32,612 nucleotides of DNA. It comes from JAZRWQ01 sp045599805. GTDB lineage: Bacteria > Bacillota > Clostridia > Oscillospirales > UMGS1783. Location: positions 1 to 32,612 of the forward strand of contig JAZRWQ010000077.1 in assembly GCA_045599805.1 (NCBI GenBank), written 5' to 3'. A model generated the notes under the pieces. It was not told the DNA's origin. It made no database searches and saw only the letters and a list, made by a program, of their open reading frames with translations. Below are positions 7,469 through 17,388 of this stretch, one piece after another. Within the stretch, counting starts at the first letter, position 1. Every line of letters starts with the position of its first letter. Position numbers and translations under genes: made by a program.

Positions 7469-10400
7469 TTATTTTACTTCCTCGGATAAGCAGAACATAT
7501 TGGCTGCCCTGTAGGTGAACTGTGCTGAGGTCTTGGGTGCATCTAATCTTTCGAAAATGTAAACATTCTTTTCGCTTTCAGAAGCAGATACTTTGTTGGA
7601 TGCAATGTTAAGATATGAATAATGGGTTACGCCTAAACCATTTTTGTATCGATCAAATAATCGGTACTGATTATTTGATACTAATGTGTAATTTGCCGTT
7701 GTATTGCTCGTTGAAAGACCGACAGAAGCGCTGCCTAATGTTGTACGAGGTGCTTCAAGATTGATGTACCGTGTTGAGTAACTGGGATTATTAAATCCGC
7801 TTGTAACTCCGAAGCTGCCCGTTCCGCTTTCTCCGCTGAATGTCCAGAAGTTTTTAAGATCGTTGTAGATGCTTTCGTCTTTATCGGAGAATTTGGATAC
7901 GCCTAAGCTGTAAGAATAAGAAACTTTTCCTTGACGGTTGGTGCTTGAAGTTTCGGTTATATTTGCGATAGTGGATTTGTCGGAAGAAAGTATTGCATAC
8001 TTCTTGCCGTTTACAAGTGAAGTTGCGGGAGTATAGTAAACGGTGTCTTCGTTAGCCATATCGTAATAATACTTGCCGTCATAACCGATGTACTGTCTGT
8101 ATACCTTGTCGTCAATCGAATATTTGTAAGTGCAGTTATCAAGTGTTGCTCGGTAGCTGTGTATGCTGGTTCCCGAAGCCGCCTTTGCCATTGCCGTGCC
8201 GCCGGTTAAGGTATAAACATTGTTTTTCTTTTCAAGCGTTGTTGTACCGTCAACCTTTGCATTGTTTTCCCAATAATCAGATACGTCTTCGGTTTCATAT
8301 GCGATAGTTCCGAGGAACTGGTAAGCCGCATCGCTGTTGCCTAAGCCTGCGCAGTTTGTAAAGTTGGAGCTTCTTACGCTGCCTATGAATTTACCTACGC
8401 TGCCAAGTGTTGCAGGAGAGAAGGCTGCATCCATATTAGAGCCTGCGAAGTCCTTGGATACCTCAACGTAAGAATGGATGTCGCTTACGGTTACGGGCTG
8501 CTCGGTCAGCTGATCGTCGCCGATAGCGCCGCCTACGGTGTAGCTGCGGCCCTGTGATGTTGCGTCATCTTCTTTTGTGAGGGTGAATTTGCCGCCAACT
8601 TCATAGCTCTGCTGGCCCTTGATTTCGCCGTTGTAAATGCCGCCTGCGATGCCGCCCATCAGAACGGTTTCGGCGCCGTCTCTGCGGATCGACTTGGGCT
8701 GCGTGTAGTTTACGTTAAGCTTGATGGCGTTCTGTTCTTCCGTGCCCTGAGCAAGGTTTATCTTGCCGGCGTTCTGGCCTACGAGGTTGCCGTATACCAA
8801 AGTAATATCGGAAGCGTCTCCGGCATTAAGCTCGGTGATGTGCTCTTCGTTGTTTTCCTTATCATTGTAAACCTTGCACAGGTCAATGATTGCATTTACT
8901 TCATTGTGGCCGGTGATACCGCCGAGGTAAACGGTTTGCTTCGAATCTGCGCTGCCAAGCGTGTAGTTGGGGTCAACTACCTCGCAGGCGGATACCTTCG
9001 CGTCGTGTATGATACCTGCGATGCCTGCGGCGTAGAAGGGTTTATCCGAACTGTTTGTGATTGTTATTGCCGGAGCAACAACCTTGCAGTTGGTTATAAG
9101 CTCGGGAACGCTTGTGTTGCCCGATTCAGCCTGAACATAAGAGGCGATGATGCCGTTGCTGCCGAACTCGGTACCATCCTTTGTGTATTCCGCATTGAGA
9201 ACGGCGTTTTCAACGGTGATATTCTTAACAACGCCGCCGGCGATATTGCCGAAGAGTGCGGAGTTAAGCTTGGCATCCTTGCCGAAGATAATGCTGTTGT
9301 TGTTGCCGTTGTAGGTGTTGGTCTGGTTGTAAACAGCGGCACCTGTGATGTCGCCGGAAACCATAACGTTATGCGTCTGGTTAAAGGTCTTGGCTGCGTT
9401 TGCAAAGCTGTTGCAGTTAGCGTCAACCGCCTTTGCCAGCGCGTTAAGCTGATCCTCGGTACGGATTTCGTAATTTGCTACGCTTTCACCCACATTGGAG
9501 ATAGCTCTTGCAAAGTGCGGAAGTATCTTCGCGCTCTTGTCGCTGCCGTTTCCTGAATGCAGCTGGGTAACGTTGATGCTGAATACGTCGTTGTTTGCAG
9601 GTACTACCTTATATAATACGTAGTCCTTGTTGAAATCATCGGGAGTTTCAACGGGGATCTCAACACCTGCATCAGTTATTGCCTTGGCGCCGGTTACTAC
9701 GGCTTTCTGTGTAAGCTGTTCGCCCAAAGCCGCATCGGAAAGAGCCAAAGGCATATTGCCATGGTAATATACCAGGTAACCGGAGGAGATTATATCCTTA
9801 TCGTTGGTTACTTCGTCTATATTATCAATGGTAAGAGCGCCGCTGTAAATGTTCTTTTCGGTGTTGGATAAGTCCTTGGTCTTAATATGGAGCTGGGTGG
9901 TGAGTCCGCTCTTAACCTCTTCATAGTATGCGATACCGTAAGAGTAAATGGGCGGTACGCACCAGTCGCCGTAATGTGCGCCGAGGTTTACGGGAACGGG
10001 ATATGTATAAGAGGTTACTATATCGGAGTTGAAGGGATATGAAGGCTCATTGTCCTTCTGCTCCCAGGAGGTACTGGTGTTTGTAACAAGATCGTTCATT
10101 GTGAAGTCGGAAAGGAGCATATTGTTGCCCATCTTGCCGCCTTCATTGTCGCTCTTGTAAACAAGTACCTTTGCCTTTCTCGTATCGCCGGTGAAGTTCT
10201 CCGCAAAGTAGCATGCGAAGTATCTGCCGTCGCCGCCCGATACCGTGTTTGCAAATCTGTTATGCAGAGCATAGCAGTTTGTTACGGTGCCGCCGTCGTT
10301 GGTGGCGATGAATGAGTAGCGGGACTCGTTTGTCTGTGATGTGGATGTTGTATTGGACATGCTTGAGTCAATGGTTCCGGTTGCGTAGCATACGAAGCCT

Positions 10401-13400
10401 GCCGCCGTTTCCATACCGGTTATATTGCCAAGCGCATAGCAGTCGGCAATGGAACCGTACTGTTCAACCGCAAAGCCTGCTGCTCTGTTCGGAGCGGTAA
10501 CCGTAAAGTCATTCAATGTGCGGCTGTAGTATTCTTCCTTCATTGCCTCGGTATCGGAATTGTATTTTGCCGGTGATACGTAGCACTTCGAAGCACCTGC
10601 GCGCTTTGTTGCAGAGCCGATGACAACCGCGAAGCCCGCTGCATCGCCGCTTGAGGATTCAACGGATGCTTTGCCGCTTGCGCTTGAGCCGCTTACTGCC
10701 GCATACATATTGCCGGCAAAGCCGCCTGCGAGCTTGGAGCCCGATACGGTTGTTCTGTCAAATACAACGTTGGAGCCCTGAACGGGGTTGCCGCGGTCTT
10801 CCGCAATGAAGCCTGCGGCACATTCGGCGCTTATTCTCTTATTGCCGATGTTTGCGTTTATGCTGTTGATTATTGCCGAACCGTCGGCATAGCCGATGGC
10901 GCCTGCGGCGAACTTGGTTGCGGTTATATCGCCGCCTGCATTTACGGTTGCGTCAAAGATACGCGAGTTATCAAGTCTGCCTACGATACCGCCTGCGGCA
11001 CCGTTTGCGCCGGAAGCGGTTATGCTGGCGGAAATGTTGAGGACGGCATCGTCGAAGTCTGCGGTGCTGTTCTTCATGTACCCTGCGAAGCCGCCTGCGT
11101 TTGCATTAGCTGTTACTGCCGTACCGTTAATGGTTACAACTGCCTTTGTTGCGTTAACATTGTCGATTTCGCCTGCGAAGCCGCCTGCGCTGCCGCCGTG
11201 AGAAATATTTCCGGTGGTAATGTTTACATTGTTAACGTCAATGTTCTTAAGCAGTCCTGCAAAGCCGCCGGTGCAGCTGTTTTCGTCGCCTGCCTTACCG
11301 GTGATGCTGCCGACGGTAACGTTCATGTTCTGTATCGTTCTGCTTGTATCGGAGCCTTCGTAGTAGCCTGCGAAACCGCCTGCATACTGCGCGTTCTCGG
11401 CGATAATATTCTGCGCGTTAACCGAGCAGTTGGTGACCTTGCTGGTTGCGCCGCTTATCTTACCGGCAAATGCGCCTGCAGCTGCGGTTGCATTTGTGGT
11501 GATATTGCCGTTTACGGTAACCGCAATATTTTCTGCGCTGCCTTCGATTCTGTTTGCGAATACGCCGGTGTAGCCGCCGTTTGCCTGGAAGCTGCCGCTG
11601 CCGGGTGTCAGCGTTATGTCAAGGCCCTTAACGGATGCGCCCTCGGCAATAACACCGAAGAATGCATCGGTCTTGTTCTGGAATCCGTTGAGGAATGCTC
11701 TGCCGCCATGCTCGCCGCTTGCGGTGTAGGTGCCGGCAAACGGAATTTCCTCGGAACCTATCTTATTGCATGCGGGAACGCCGTATTTCTTATCGGAATC
11801 GTCATTGGTGGCGTCTATATCTCTGGTTTGTACGTAGTTATAGTCGCTTGACCAGTATTTGTTTGCCTTGCCTATGTTGGTGAACTGTCTTGCGGTTCTT
11901 ACCGTTACTTCATTCGGAATTCCTTCCGGACATACTGCATCGGCATAGTTGCCGTTTGCGCTTATGGCAGTATTTGCAAAGTTGGGGTTAAAGTAAGCTG
12001 TGTAAGTTTTCGCATTGGGCAGTATTGCACCAATAGAGGCCTGTGCAAAACTTGTATATACCTCGGCCTTTATGCTTGCCTTTGTATAGAAGCCGTTGGT
12101 AAATGCGCTGTCGTCGGTAACATTGTAGTCAAAGCCTGTAATGGGCATTACCTCGTATTCGTACAGACCGATTCTGACTGCATACTGATTTTCAAGTGAG
12201 AATCTGTCGCCGAATGATGAGGAACGTCTCTGGGTATTGTATGTCTTGCCGTTTATCGTAACCTTGGGGGCATTGACATAGTAGAAGCTGGCGTGAGTAA
12301 TAACCGCATAGCCGTCTTCAACAACCGTTTTGGTATTGTCAAGCTCCGTTACGTATCCTTTCTGGTCGGTAGTTATAAGTTTGCCTTCCGCATAAATGCC
12401 CAGTTTGCCGTCGCTGTATTTTTCATAATATACAAGACCTATCTTGGAGGGAACGGTGGGCCAGTCGCCGTAGTAAGGCATACCCTTTACCATTGGGAAT
12501 TCATAAGTACCCGACATGGTGTAAGGATGTGTCACGGTTGATTCGCCCCACTGGGAATCCGGATACGCCTTCTGATATTCGGGAGTTATTTTTCCTTTGT
12601 TACTGAGCCATGTCGTGTTCCATCTGGTATTGGATAGGTTTTGACAGTCAAGAGATATTCTTGCCTTTTCCTTTATCCAGTCTTCATCCTGCGTATTGGC
12701 AATAACATTGGCAAGGTCTTCATATCCCAGCGGCTCTGCGCATTCGTCTGCCGTGTTGTTGAGTGCGTTGGTGTAGAAGGTGTTGTCAAGATAATAGCAG
12801 TCCTTGTAGAGGTAGCCCTTTTTGCCGTTTGTGTACAGCATCTTATAGTAGCTTACGCCCTTGGGTATCTCGCTCTGCTCGCCTGCGTAAATGGTGGTCG
12901 TTTCGCCGCAGAAACGGGTGTATATGCTCTTGCGCCAACCGCCGGAGTTGGAGTCGCCGTCGTTAACGGTGCCTAAGGAATAGCAGTTGGTAAATAAGCT
13001 GTTCTGTCTTACCGCAGTGGTGGACTCGCTTTCGTAGCCGTAGGAATGAGTTTCATTATATGCAAGCACGCCTACGAAGCCGCCAACCGACTCGTAGTTC
13101 GAATCGCTCGGGTAGGAGTTGGTATTGCTTATTACGTTGCCGGAAGCAAAGCAGTTGTAGTACTGCGTGCCGTGGCTGGTGCCAACGAAGCCGCCGGAGC
13201 CGTAGCTGCGCTTACCGTCGAGGTAGTAGCTGCTGCTTTCATTGCCGTTTCTGTATACGTAGCCGTAATGGCTCTGTACGGTGCCGGATGCGTAGCAGTC
13301 TCTGAAGTTGGTAAGCTGGCTGTTTCCGACAAAGCCGCCGATACCGTTGGTGTAGCCGTAACGTATCGGGGTGGAGGAACTGGTAACTCTCATGTTGCCG

Positions 13401-15385
13401 CTTACGTTTACTGCGGCAAAGCAGTTTGTGAATGCCAGATATTTTTCGTCGTTGGATGCGATAACGCTTCCCGAAACGGTGCGGTGGGATTTAGCGTAGC
13501 CGATAAGACCGCCTACTGCGCCTTCGCCGCTTACGCCGTACCAGTTCATGTCGCCATTCTTGCTGTAGTCATTCTGATAAAGCTTGGAAGCGCTGTATGT
13601 AGGGGCGGAAGTATCAATGAAAGATCCGCTGTTGTCGATTAAGGTATTGAAGCCGGCAGCGCCTACAAGTGCGCCGGTGCAGGGGTTGTTGTTGCCTTCG
13701 AAATAATAGCCCTTGATGATCGGGTTTACAACGTAAATACCGTTTATACTGGTGTTTACGTAGCCGAAAAGACCGGTGAATCTGTCAACGTTTGCGGCAT
13801 CGTTGCCTGCGTAGTAGTCCTTGCCGAGGTCATACTTGGTGGCATCTATCTGCAGATCATAAACTCTTGCAGTGGCTTCGCCGTCCTCACCGCCGGTAAC
13901 TACCGCATGCGGAATGGCCTTGTTGGTGGAATAGTCGATATCGGTTTCATCGGTAAGAAGGGGAACATCGGTACCGGATTCGGGTGCGCGTCCGATAACG
14001 GTTCTGAAGAAGTTATCGATGGTCCTAAAGAAATCAACTATTGCTTTGAGTATTCTCTGGATGAAGTTGTAGTGCTGCTCGGGAGAATCCTCATCAGCGG
14101 GATACATGAATACAGCCGAGCCTAAAAGGTTCTCGTTATTGATGGGAACGAAGTAGGGCAGAGCTCTTGCGGGAGCTTCCGAATAATCGGTGTTCGTGCC
14201 GTACTTATCGCTGTAATATGTCTGGGTGGTGCTCCAGTAAATATCGTTAGTTATGTTTACTTCACTTACTAATTTGGCAATTTGGGGTGCGAGTGCATTG
14301 AGATTCTGAAGATGACGTCCGTTCCTTACGGAAAGGGTATAGCCCTCTGTGCCGGAGTCAAGCTTGGAGAATAAGGGGTTGATTGTGATGCCGTTAATAT
14401 CATTTATAATGATGTCGGGCATGCCTGCGCGCGCCTCGAAATTAACCTCGGCGGCCACCTGAATGTTTTCGCCGGGCTGTATTTTTCCGGTAAGTGCATC
14501 GCTCGATATACGGGATATGTTCTTCTCGCCGGTAACGTTGGAGGCAAAGCTCATGCCTCCGTTAAGGCTGTCGAGAACATAAGTGCAGGATACCGTCTTT
14601 GTGAGCGGATCGTACTTTATGTTTTTGGAGGAATTGAAGTCCTTGATATTCAGAGTAGCCGTCGAGCCGCTTACCTGACCGGATACGATAAGGTTGATGT
14701 TAAGGCCTTCAACGAAAGCATCGTAAGATGACTGGTAAGAGCTGGGTACGGGCATGATAACCTCAACGATACCCTCTTCACCGTCATGGTAAATTATCTG
14801 AGCTTCATTTACCTCGTCGGGAGCGATCTCGGCTTCATAGCTCAGTCCGCTGCCCTGGTAATAGCCCAGTCCGATGCTCTTTCTTGCGTCCTCACCGCGG
14901 GTAACGTTTTCGTAAGAAAGTGCTCCTCCCTTATCTTTATAGAAAACGGAGAAGACGTTGCCCGATTTGGGGTTGTACTCTATAAGTATGTTGCCGTCTC
15001 TTACAACGCTGTCTATCTTGCCGACGGGCAGAATGGTGTTGAAAGAGTTTTCTCCGGTTACGGTGTAAACGTAGTCTTCACTGTAATCCTCTTCGGGGAA
15101 GTTTGCATTCTCCGAGGCAACCGAAGAAATCGGTCTGGCATCCTCCGTGCCGTCAATGGAGAGATTTTTAAGCTCGCCATTGCTCTTCATGTCCACGAGG
15201 TTTGCCTGAGCTGCCATAAAAATGGTCTTGGCGTAATCATTGTTGCGCTTGAACACGAGATTTCTGTGCAGCGTAACGAATGTCGGGATTGCGATGGCGA
15301 GAATGATTGCGATAATACCTATTACCGCAAGCATTTCGGCAAGCGTAAAGCCCTTTTTGTTTTTCCTTTTGAATAATTTCTGCAT
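7469..15385 (-). CDS. Giant modular prepilin with GLUG-repeat adhesin ectodomain (2638 residues)
   Basis: The first 12 residues are a basic leader ending in NKKG; cleavage would leave FTLAEMLAVIGIIAII, a classical type IV pilin helix with Phe+1 and Glu+5. The mature product would be about 2626 residues, against 130-200 for normal pilins. The ectodomain is rich in GLUG-type motifs of the form GGFVG or GGFAG followed by a short loop and a C-Y-A-x-G-x-V strand. They form three blocks at ~residues 538-800, ~1235-1665 and ~2040-2300. Between them are two related linkers containing YYGDWP (~967) and HYGDWC (~1800), each followed by GLVYYE or GIAYYE. The C-terminal ~240 residues are Tyr/Ser-rich, with no sortase motif and no second membrane segment. 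AAGGAAGG precedes the ATG. It is the first gene of the minus-strand operon, divergent from pilB. The likely role is an adhesive pilus-tip or surface subunit processed by PilD; the ligand is unknown. Confidence 0.92.
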   Translation of the reverse strand: MQKLFKRKNKKGFTLAEMLAVIGIIAIILAIAIPTFVTLHRNLVFKRNNDYAKTIFMAAQANLVDMKSNGELKNLSIDGTEDARPISSVASENANFPEEDYSEDYVYTVTGENSFNTILPVGKIDSVVRDGNILIEYNPKSGNVFSVFYKDKGGALSYENVTRGEDARKSIGLGYYQGSGLSYEAEIAPDEVNEAQIIYHDGEEGIVEVIMPVPSSYQSSYDAFVEGLNINLIVSGQVSGSTATLNIKDFNSSKNIKYDPLTKTVSCTYVLDSLNGGMSFASNVTGEKNISRISSDALTGKIQPGENIQVAAEVNFEARAGMPDIIINDINGITINPLFSKLDSGTEGYTLSVRNGRHLQNLNALAPQIAKLVSEVNITNDIYWSTTQTYYSDKYGTNTDYSEAPARALPYFVPINNENLLGSAVFMYPADEDSPEQHYNFIQRILKAIVDFFRTIDNFFRTVIGRAPESGTDVPLLTDETDIDYSTNKAIPHAVVTGGEDGEATARVYDLQIDATKYDLGKDYYAGNDAANVDRFTGLFGYVNTSINGIYVVNPIIKGYYFEGNNNPCTGALVGAAGFNTLIDNSGSFIDTSAPTYSASKLYQNDYSKNGDMNWYGVSGEGAVGGLIGYAKSHRTVSGSVIASNDEKYLAFTNCFAAVNVSGNMRVTSSSTPIRYGYTNGIGGFVGNSQLTNFRDCYASGTVQSHYGYVYRNGNESSSYYLDGKRSYGSGGFVGTSHGTQYYNCFASGNVISNTNSYPSDSNYESVGGFVGVLAYNETHSYGYESESTTAVRQNSLFTNCYSLGTVNDGDSNSGGWRKSIYTRFCGETTTIYAGEQSEIPKGVSYYKMLYTNGKKGYLYKDCYYLDNTFYTNALNNTADECAEPLGYEDLANVIANTQDEDWIKEKARISLDCQNLSNTRWNTTWLSNKGKITPEYQKAYPDSQWGESTVTHPYTMSGTYEFPMVKGMPYYGDWPTVPSKIGLVYYEKYSDGKLGIYAEGKLITTDQKGYVTELDNTKTVVEDGYAVITHASFYYVNAPKVTINGKTYNTQRRSSSFGDRFSLENQYAVRIGLYEYEVMPITGFDYNVTDDSAFTNGFYTKASIKAEVYTSFAQASIGAILPNAKTYTAYFNPNFANTAISANGNYADAVCPEGIPNEVTVRTARQFTNIGKANKYWSSDYNYVQTRDIDATNDDSDKKYGVPACNKIGSEEIPFAGTYTASGEHGGRAFLNGFQNKTDAFFGVIAEGASVKGLDITLTPGSGSFQANGGYTGVFANRIEGSAENIAVTVNGNITTNATAAAGAFAGKISGATSKVTNCSVNAQNIIAENAQYAGGFAGYYEGSDTSRTIQNMNVTVGSITGKAGDENSCTGGFAGLLKNIDVNNVNITTGNISHGGSAGGFAGEIDNVNATKAVVTINGTAVTANANAGGFAGYMKNSTADFDDAVLNISASITASGANGAAGGIVGRLDNSRIFDATVNAGGDITATKFAAGAIGYADGSAIINSINANIGNKRISAECAAGFIAEDRGNPVQGSNVVFDRTTVSGSKLAGGFAGNMYAAVSGSSASGKASVESSSGDAAGFAVVIGSATKRAGASKCYVSPAKYNSDTEAMKEEYYSRTLNDFTVTAPNRAAGFAVEQYGSIADCYALGNITGMETAAGFVCYATGTIDSSMSNTTSTSQTNESRYSFIATNDGGTVTNCYALHNRFANTVSGGDGRYFACYFAENFTGDTRKAKVLVYKSDNEGGKMGNNMLLSDFTMNDLVTNTSTSWEQKDNEPSYPFNSDIVTSYTYPVPVNLGAHYGDWCVPPIYSYGIAYYEEVKSGLTTQLHIKTKDLSNTEKNIYSGALTIDNIDEVTNDKDIISSGYLVYYHGNMPLALSDAALGEQLTQKAVVTGAKAITDAGVEIPVETPDDFNKDYVLYKVVPANNDVFSINVTQLHSGNGSDKSAKILPHFARAISNVGESVANYEIRTEDQLNALAKAVDANCNSFANAAKTFNQTHNVMVSGDITGAAVYNQTNTYNGNNNSIIFGKDAKLNSALFGNIAGGVVKNITVENAVLNAEYTKDGTEFGSNGIIASYVQAESGNTSVPELITNCKVVAPAITITNSSDKPFYAAGIAGIIHDAKVSACEVVDPNYTLGSADSKQTVYLGGITGHNEVNAIIDLCKVYNDKENNEEHITELNAGDASDITLVYGNLVGQNAGKINLAQGTEEQNAIKLNVNYTQPKSIRRDGAETVLMGGIAGGIYNGEIKGQQSYEVGGKFTLTKEDDATSQGRSYTVGGAIGDDQLTEQPVTVSDIHSYVEVSKDFAGSNMDAAFSPATLGSVGKFIGSVRSSNFTNCAGLGNSDAAYQFLGTIAYETEDVSDYWENNAKVDGTTTLEKKNNVYTLTGGTAMAKAASGTSIHSYRATLDNCTYKYSIDDKVYRQYIGYDGKYYYDMANEDTVYYTPATSLVNGKKYAILSSDKSTIANITETSSTNRQGKVSYSYSLGVSKFSDKDESIYNDLKNFWTFSGESGTGSFGVTSGFNNPSYSTRYINLEAPRTTLGSASVGLSTSNTTANYTLVSNNQYRLFDRYKNGLGVTHYSYLNIASNKVSASESEKNVYIFERLDAPKTSAQFTYRAANMFCLSEEVK

Positions 15386-15436
15386 GATTCTACCTTCCTT
15401 GTGCGAAAAATTGCCAAATCAATAAGGTATATATAT

Positions 15437-15465
15437 TATATATAACTTATTGCATAATTTTACAA
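15437..15465 (-). promoter_or_regulatory. Possible promoter of the giant pilin/minor pilin operon
   Basis: On the minus strand TTGTAA (15460-15465) lies 17 bp before TATATA (15437-15442), within an AT-rich TATATAATATAT tract. The leader would be about 45 bases. The AT tract allows several -10 choices, so the exact position is uncertain. Confidence 0.4.
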
Positions 15466-15541
15466 AGTAAATGATACCATATTCTTACTGTAATTTCAAG
15501 TATATGCATGAATTTTTCCTTACAAAATTTTGAAAAAAGAC

Positions 15542-15570
15542 TTGCATTTTTCGGATAAACAATGTACAAT
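15542..15570 (+). promoter_or_regulatory. Promoter of the pilB-pilO operon
   Basis: TTGCAT at 15542-15547 is followed after 17 bp by TACAAT at 15565-15570. A TATAAT at 15581-15586 is an alternative -10 but lacks a good -35. The rest of the 259-bp divergent region (15386-15644) is AT-rich, and no riboswitch motif is seen in it. Confidence 0.55.
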
Positions 15571-15644
15571 AAGATAACATTATAATACGCTAATTGTGTC
15601 CGATTTTGTTTCGGCACGTTATTTTTCGGAATCAGGTAGATTTT

Positions 15645-17339
15645 ATGATTTATAAGCGCTTGGGCGACCTTATGGTCTCCGAAGGAATGATTACAACCGA
15701 ACAGCTTGATGAGGCGCTTGCCGCGCAGAAACAAAGCGGCGGCAAAAAGCTTGGCGAAATCCTTCTTGAAAAGGGATTTATCCAGTACCGTCAGCTTCAT
15801 CAGGTAATTGAAAAGCAGCTTGGCGTCCAGTTCATCGATTTGACTCACGCGGAACTTTCCAAGGACCTTGCCGGTATTCTGCCTTTCTCTTTGGCAAAGA
15901 AGCATTCCGTCGCTCCCGTAAAAACCGATGCAACAACGATTTACATCGCGATGGAGGATACTCTCAATTTCGTTGCTATCGACGAAGTACATATGGCAAC
16001 GAAGTTAAAGGTAGTTCCCATGCTTGCAAGCGCAGAGGGAATAAGCCGTGCCATCGCAAATATATACGGCTCAATTTCCGCCGAAAAGGCGCTTGAGGAT
16101 CTGAAAGAAGACGAAGCTTCAAGTGATTTGCAGAATATAGCGGAGCAGAACGTTATCGGTGCCGACAATGAAAATGCCGCACCTACCATTCGTCTTGTAA
16201 ACAGCTTCCTTGAATACGCGGTAAACCAGAACTGCTCGGATATCCATCTCGAGCCGAGGGAAACCATGATGGCTGTCCGCATGAGAATCGACGGTGCGCT
16301 CCGTCAGGTGTTTACCGTTCCGAAGGGTACGCAAAACGCTGTTATTGCCCGTATCAAGGTAATGGGCAATATGAATATAGCAGAGCACAGAATTCCTCTT
16401 GACGGCAGAAGCAACGTTCATCTCGGCGACAAGGACGTCGATCTTCGAATCTCCACTCTGCCTACCGTTTTCGGTGAAAAGGTGGTTATCCGTCTTCTGT
16501 ATAAAACCAACGGTCTGTTGTCTGCACAGGGCATCGGTCTGCAGGGCAAGAATCTGCAGAAATACAATGCTTTACTGCAAAACAGCAACGGCGTTATCCT
16601 TATCGTAGGACCTACCGGCTCCGGTAAAAGCTCCACGATGTATACCATGATTCGCAACCTGAACAAGGAAGAGGTAAACTTAGTTACCCTCGAAGATCCT
16701 GTCGAATATAATTTCGACGGCGTAAATCAGGTACAGATAAACGAAAAAACGGGTATGACCTTTGCATACGGCCTGCGCTCCATTCTGCGTCAGGACCCCG
16801 ACATTATCGCGGTAGGCGAGATCCGTGACGGTGAAACCGCCGACATCGCAATGCGTGCCGCCATAACCGGCCATCTCGTTTTGTCCACCCTGCATACAAA
16901 CGATGCGCCGAGCTCTATCGACCGTCTTGTCGATATGGGCGTAGAAAATTATCTTATTTCCAGCTCTCTCCGCGGCATAATAAGTCAGCGTCTCGTACGC
17001 CGTATCTGCCCAAACTGCCGTACCGAATATGAGGCATCGCAGCAGGAGCAGGAAATGATCCATCTTCCCTATATTCCCGGCAGAAAGTTCTATAAAGGTA
17101 AAGGCTGCCCGATGTGCTTCAATACCGGTTACAAAGGAAGAACGGCAGTATTCGAGATTCTTATAATAAATTCGAAAATCCGTCAGGCTTTGGCAGACAA
17201 CGTAATTCACAGCAAGCTTATGGAGGTTATAAGCGAAAGCGATTTCGAGCCTCTTGTGAGTGACTGCACACGTCTTGTTTTAAACGGTACAACTACCGTA
17301 AGCGAGGCATTCAAAACCGTAAATTCTACCGACGAATAA
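15645..17339 (+). CDS. pilB: Type IV pilus assembly ATPase PilB
   Basis: This 564-residue hexameric ATPase powers pilus extension from the cytoplasmic face. The N-terminus holds two MshEN-like 24-residue motifs, RLGDLMVSEG...Q (residues 5-28) and KLGEILLEKG...Q (35-58), the type of domain that binds c-di-GMP in MshE and some PilB proteins. The spacer here is six residues. The GspE core has Walker A GPTGSGKS at 322-329, Walker B around DPDIIAVGE at 384-392, the HLVLSTLHTNDA His box, and a tetracysteine zinc site (CPNC at 455-458 and CPMC at 488-491) typical of PilB rather than PilT. I use ATG 15645, which begins the conserved domain; an upstream in-frame TTG is not needed. It is first in the plus-strand pilus operon. 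Confidence 0.96.
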   Translation: MIYKRLGDLMVSEGMITTEQLDEALAAQKQSGGKKLGEILLEKGFIQYRQLHQVIEKQLGVQFIDLTHAELSKDLAGILPFSLAKKHSVAPVKTDATTIYIAMEDTLNFVAIDEVHMATKLKVVPMLASAEGISRAIANIYGSISAEKALEDLKEDEASSDLQNIAEQNVIGADNENAAPTIRLVNSFLEYAVNQNCSDIHLEPRETMMAVRMRIDGALRQVFTVPKGTQNAVIARIKVMGNMNIAEHRIPLDGRSNVHLGDKDVDLRISTLPTVFGEKVVIRLLYKTNGLLSAQGIGLQGKNLQKYNALLQNSNGVILIVGPTGSGKSSTMYTMIRNLNKEEVNLVTLEDPVEYNFDGVNQVQINEKTGMTFAYGLRSILRQDPDIIAVGEIRDGETADIAMRAAITGHLVLSTLHTNDAPSSIDRLVDMGVENYLISSSLRGIISQRLVRRICPNCRTEYEASQQEQEMIHLPYIPGRKFYKGKGCPMCFNTGYKGRTAVFEILIINSKIRQALADNVIHSKLMEVISESDFEPLVSDCTRLVLNGTTTVSEAFKTVNSTDE

Positions 17340-17388
17340 TCGGTAAAGTTCAAATATCGCAAAATATTCTTCCCGAAAGGAAATAGAC

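Noticed and set aside
8840..9556. 238-residue plus-strand open frame opposite the giant pilin gene
   Set aside because: It is a shadow of the giant coding sequence, with low-complexity Val/Ala/Cys-rich translation and no family features. The same applies to the frames at 11198-11851, 13046-13642 and 14786-15376.
15386..15644. Second c-di-GMP riboswitch upstream of the pilus operons
   Set aside because: I looked for GEMM-I signatures (GGCAAA, GACGCAAAGC) in both directions of the divergent region and found none.
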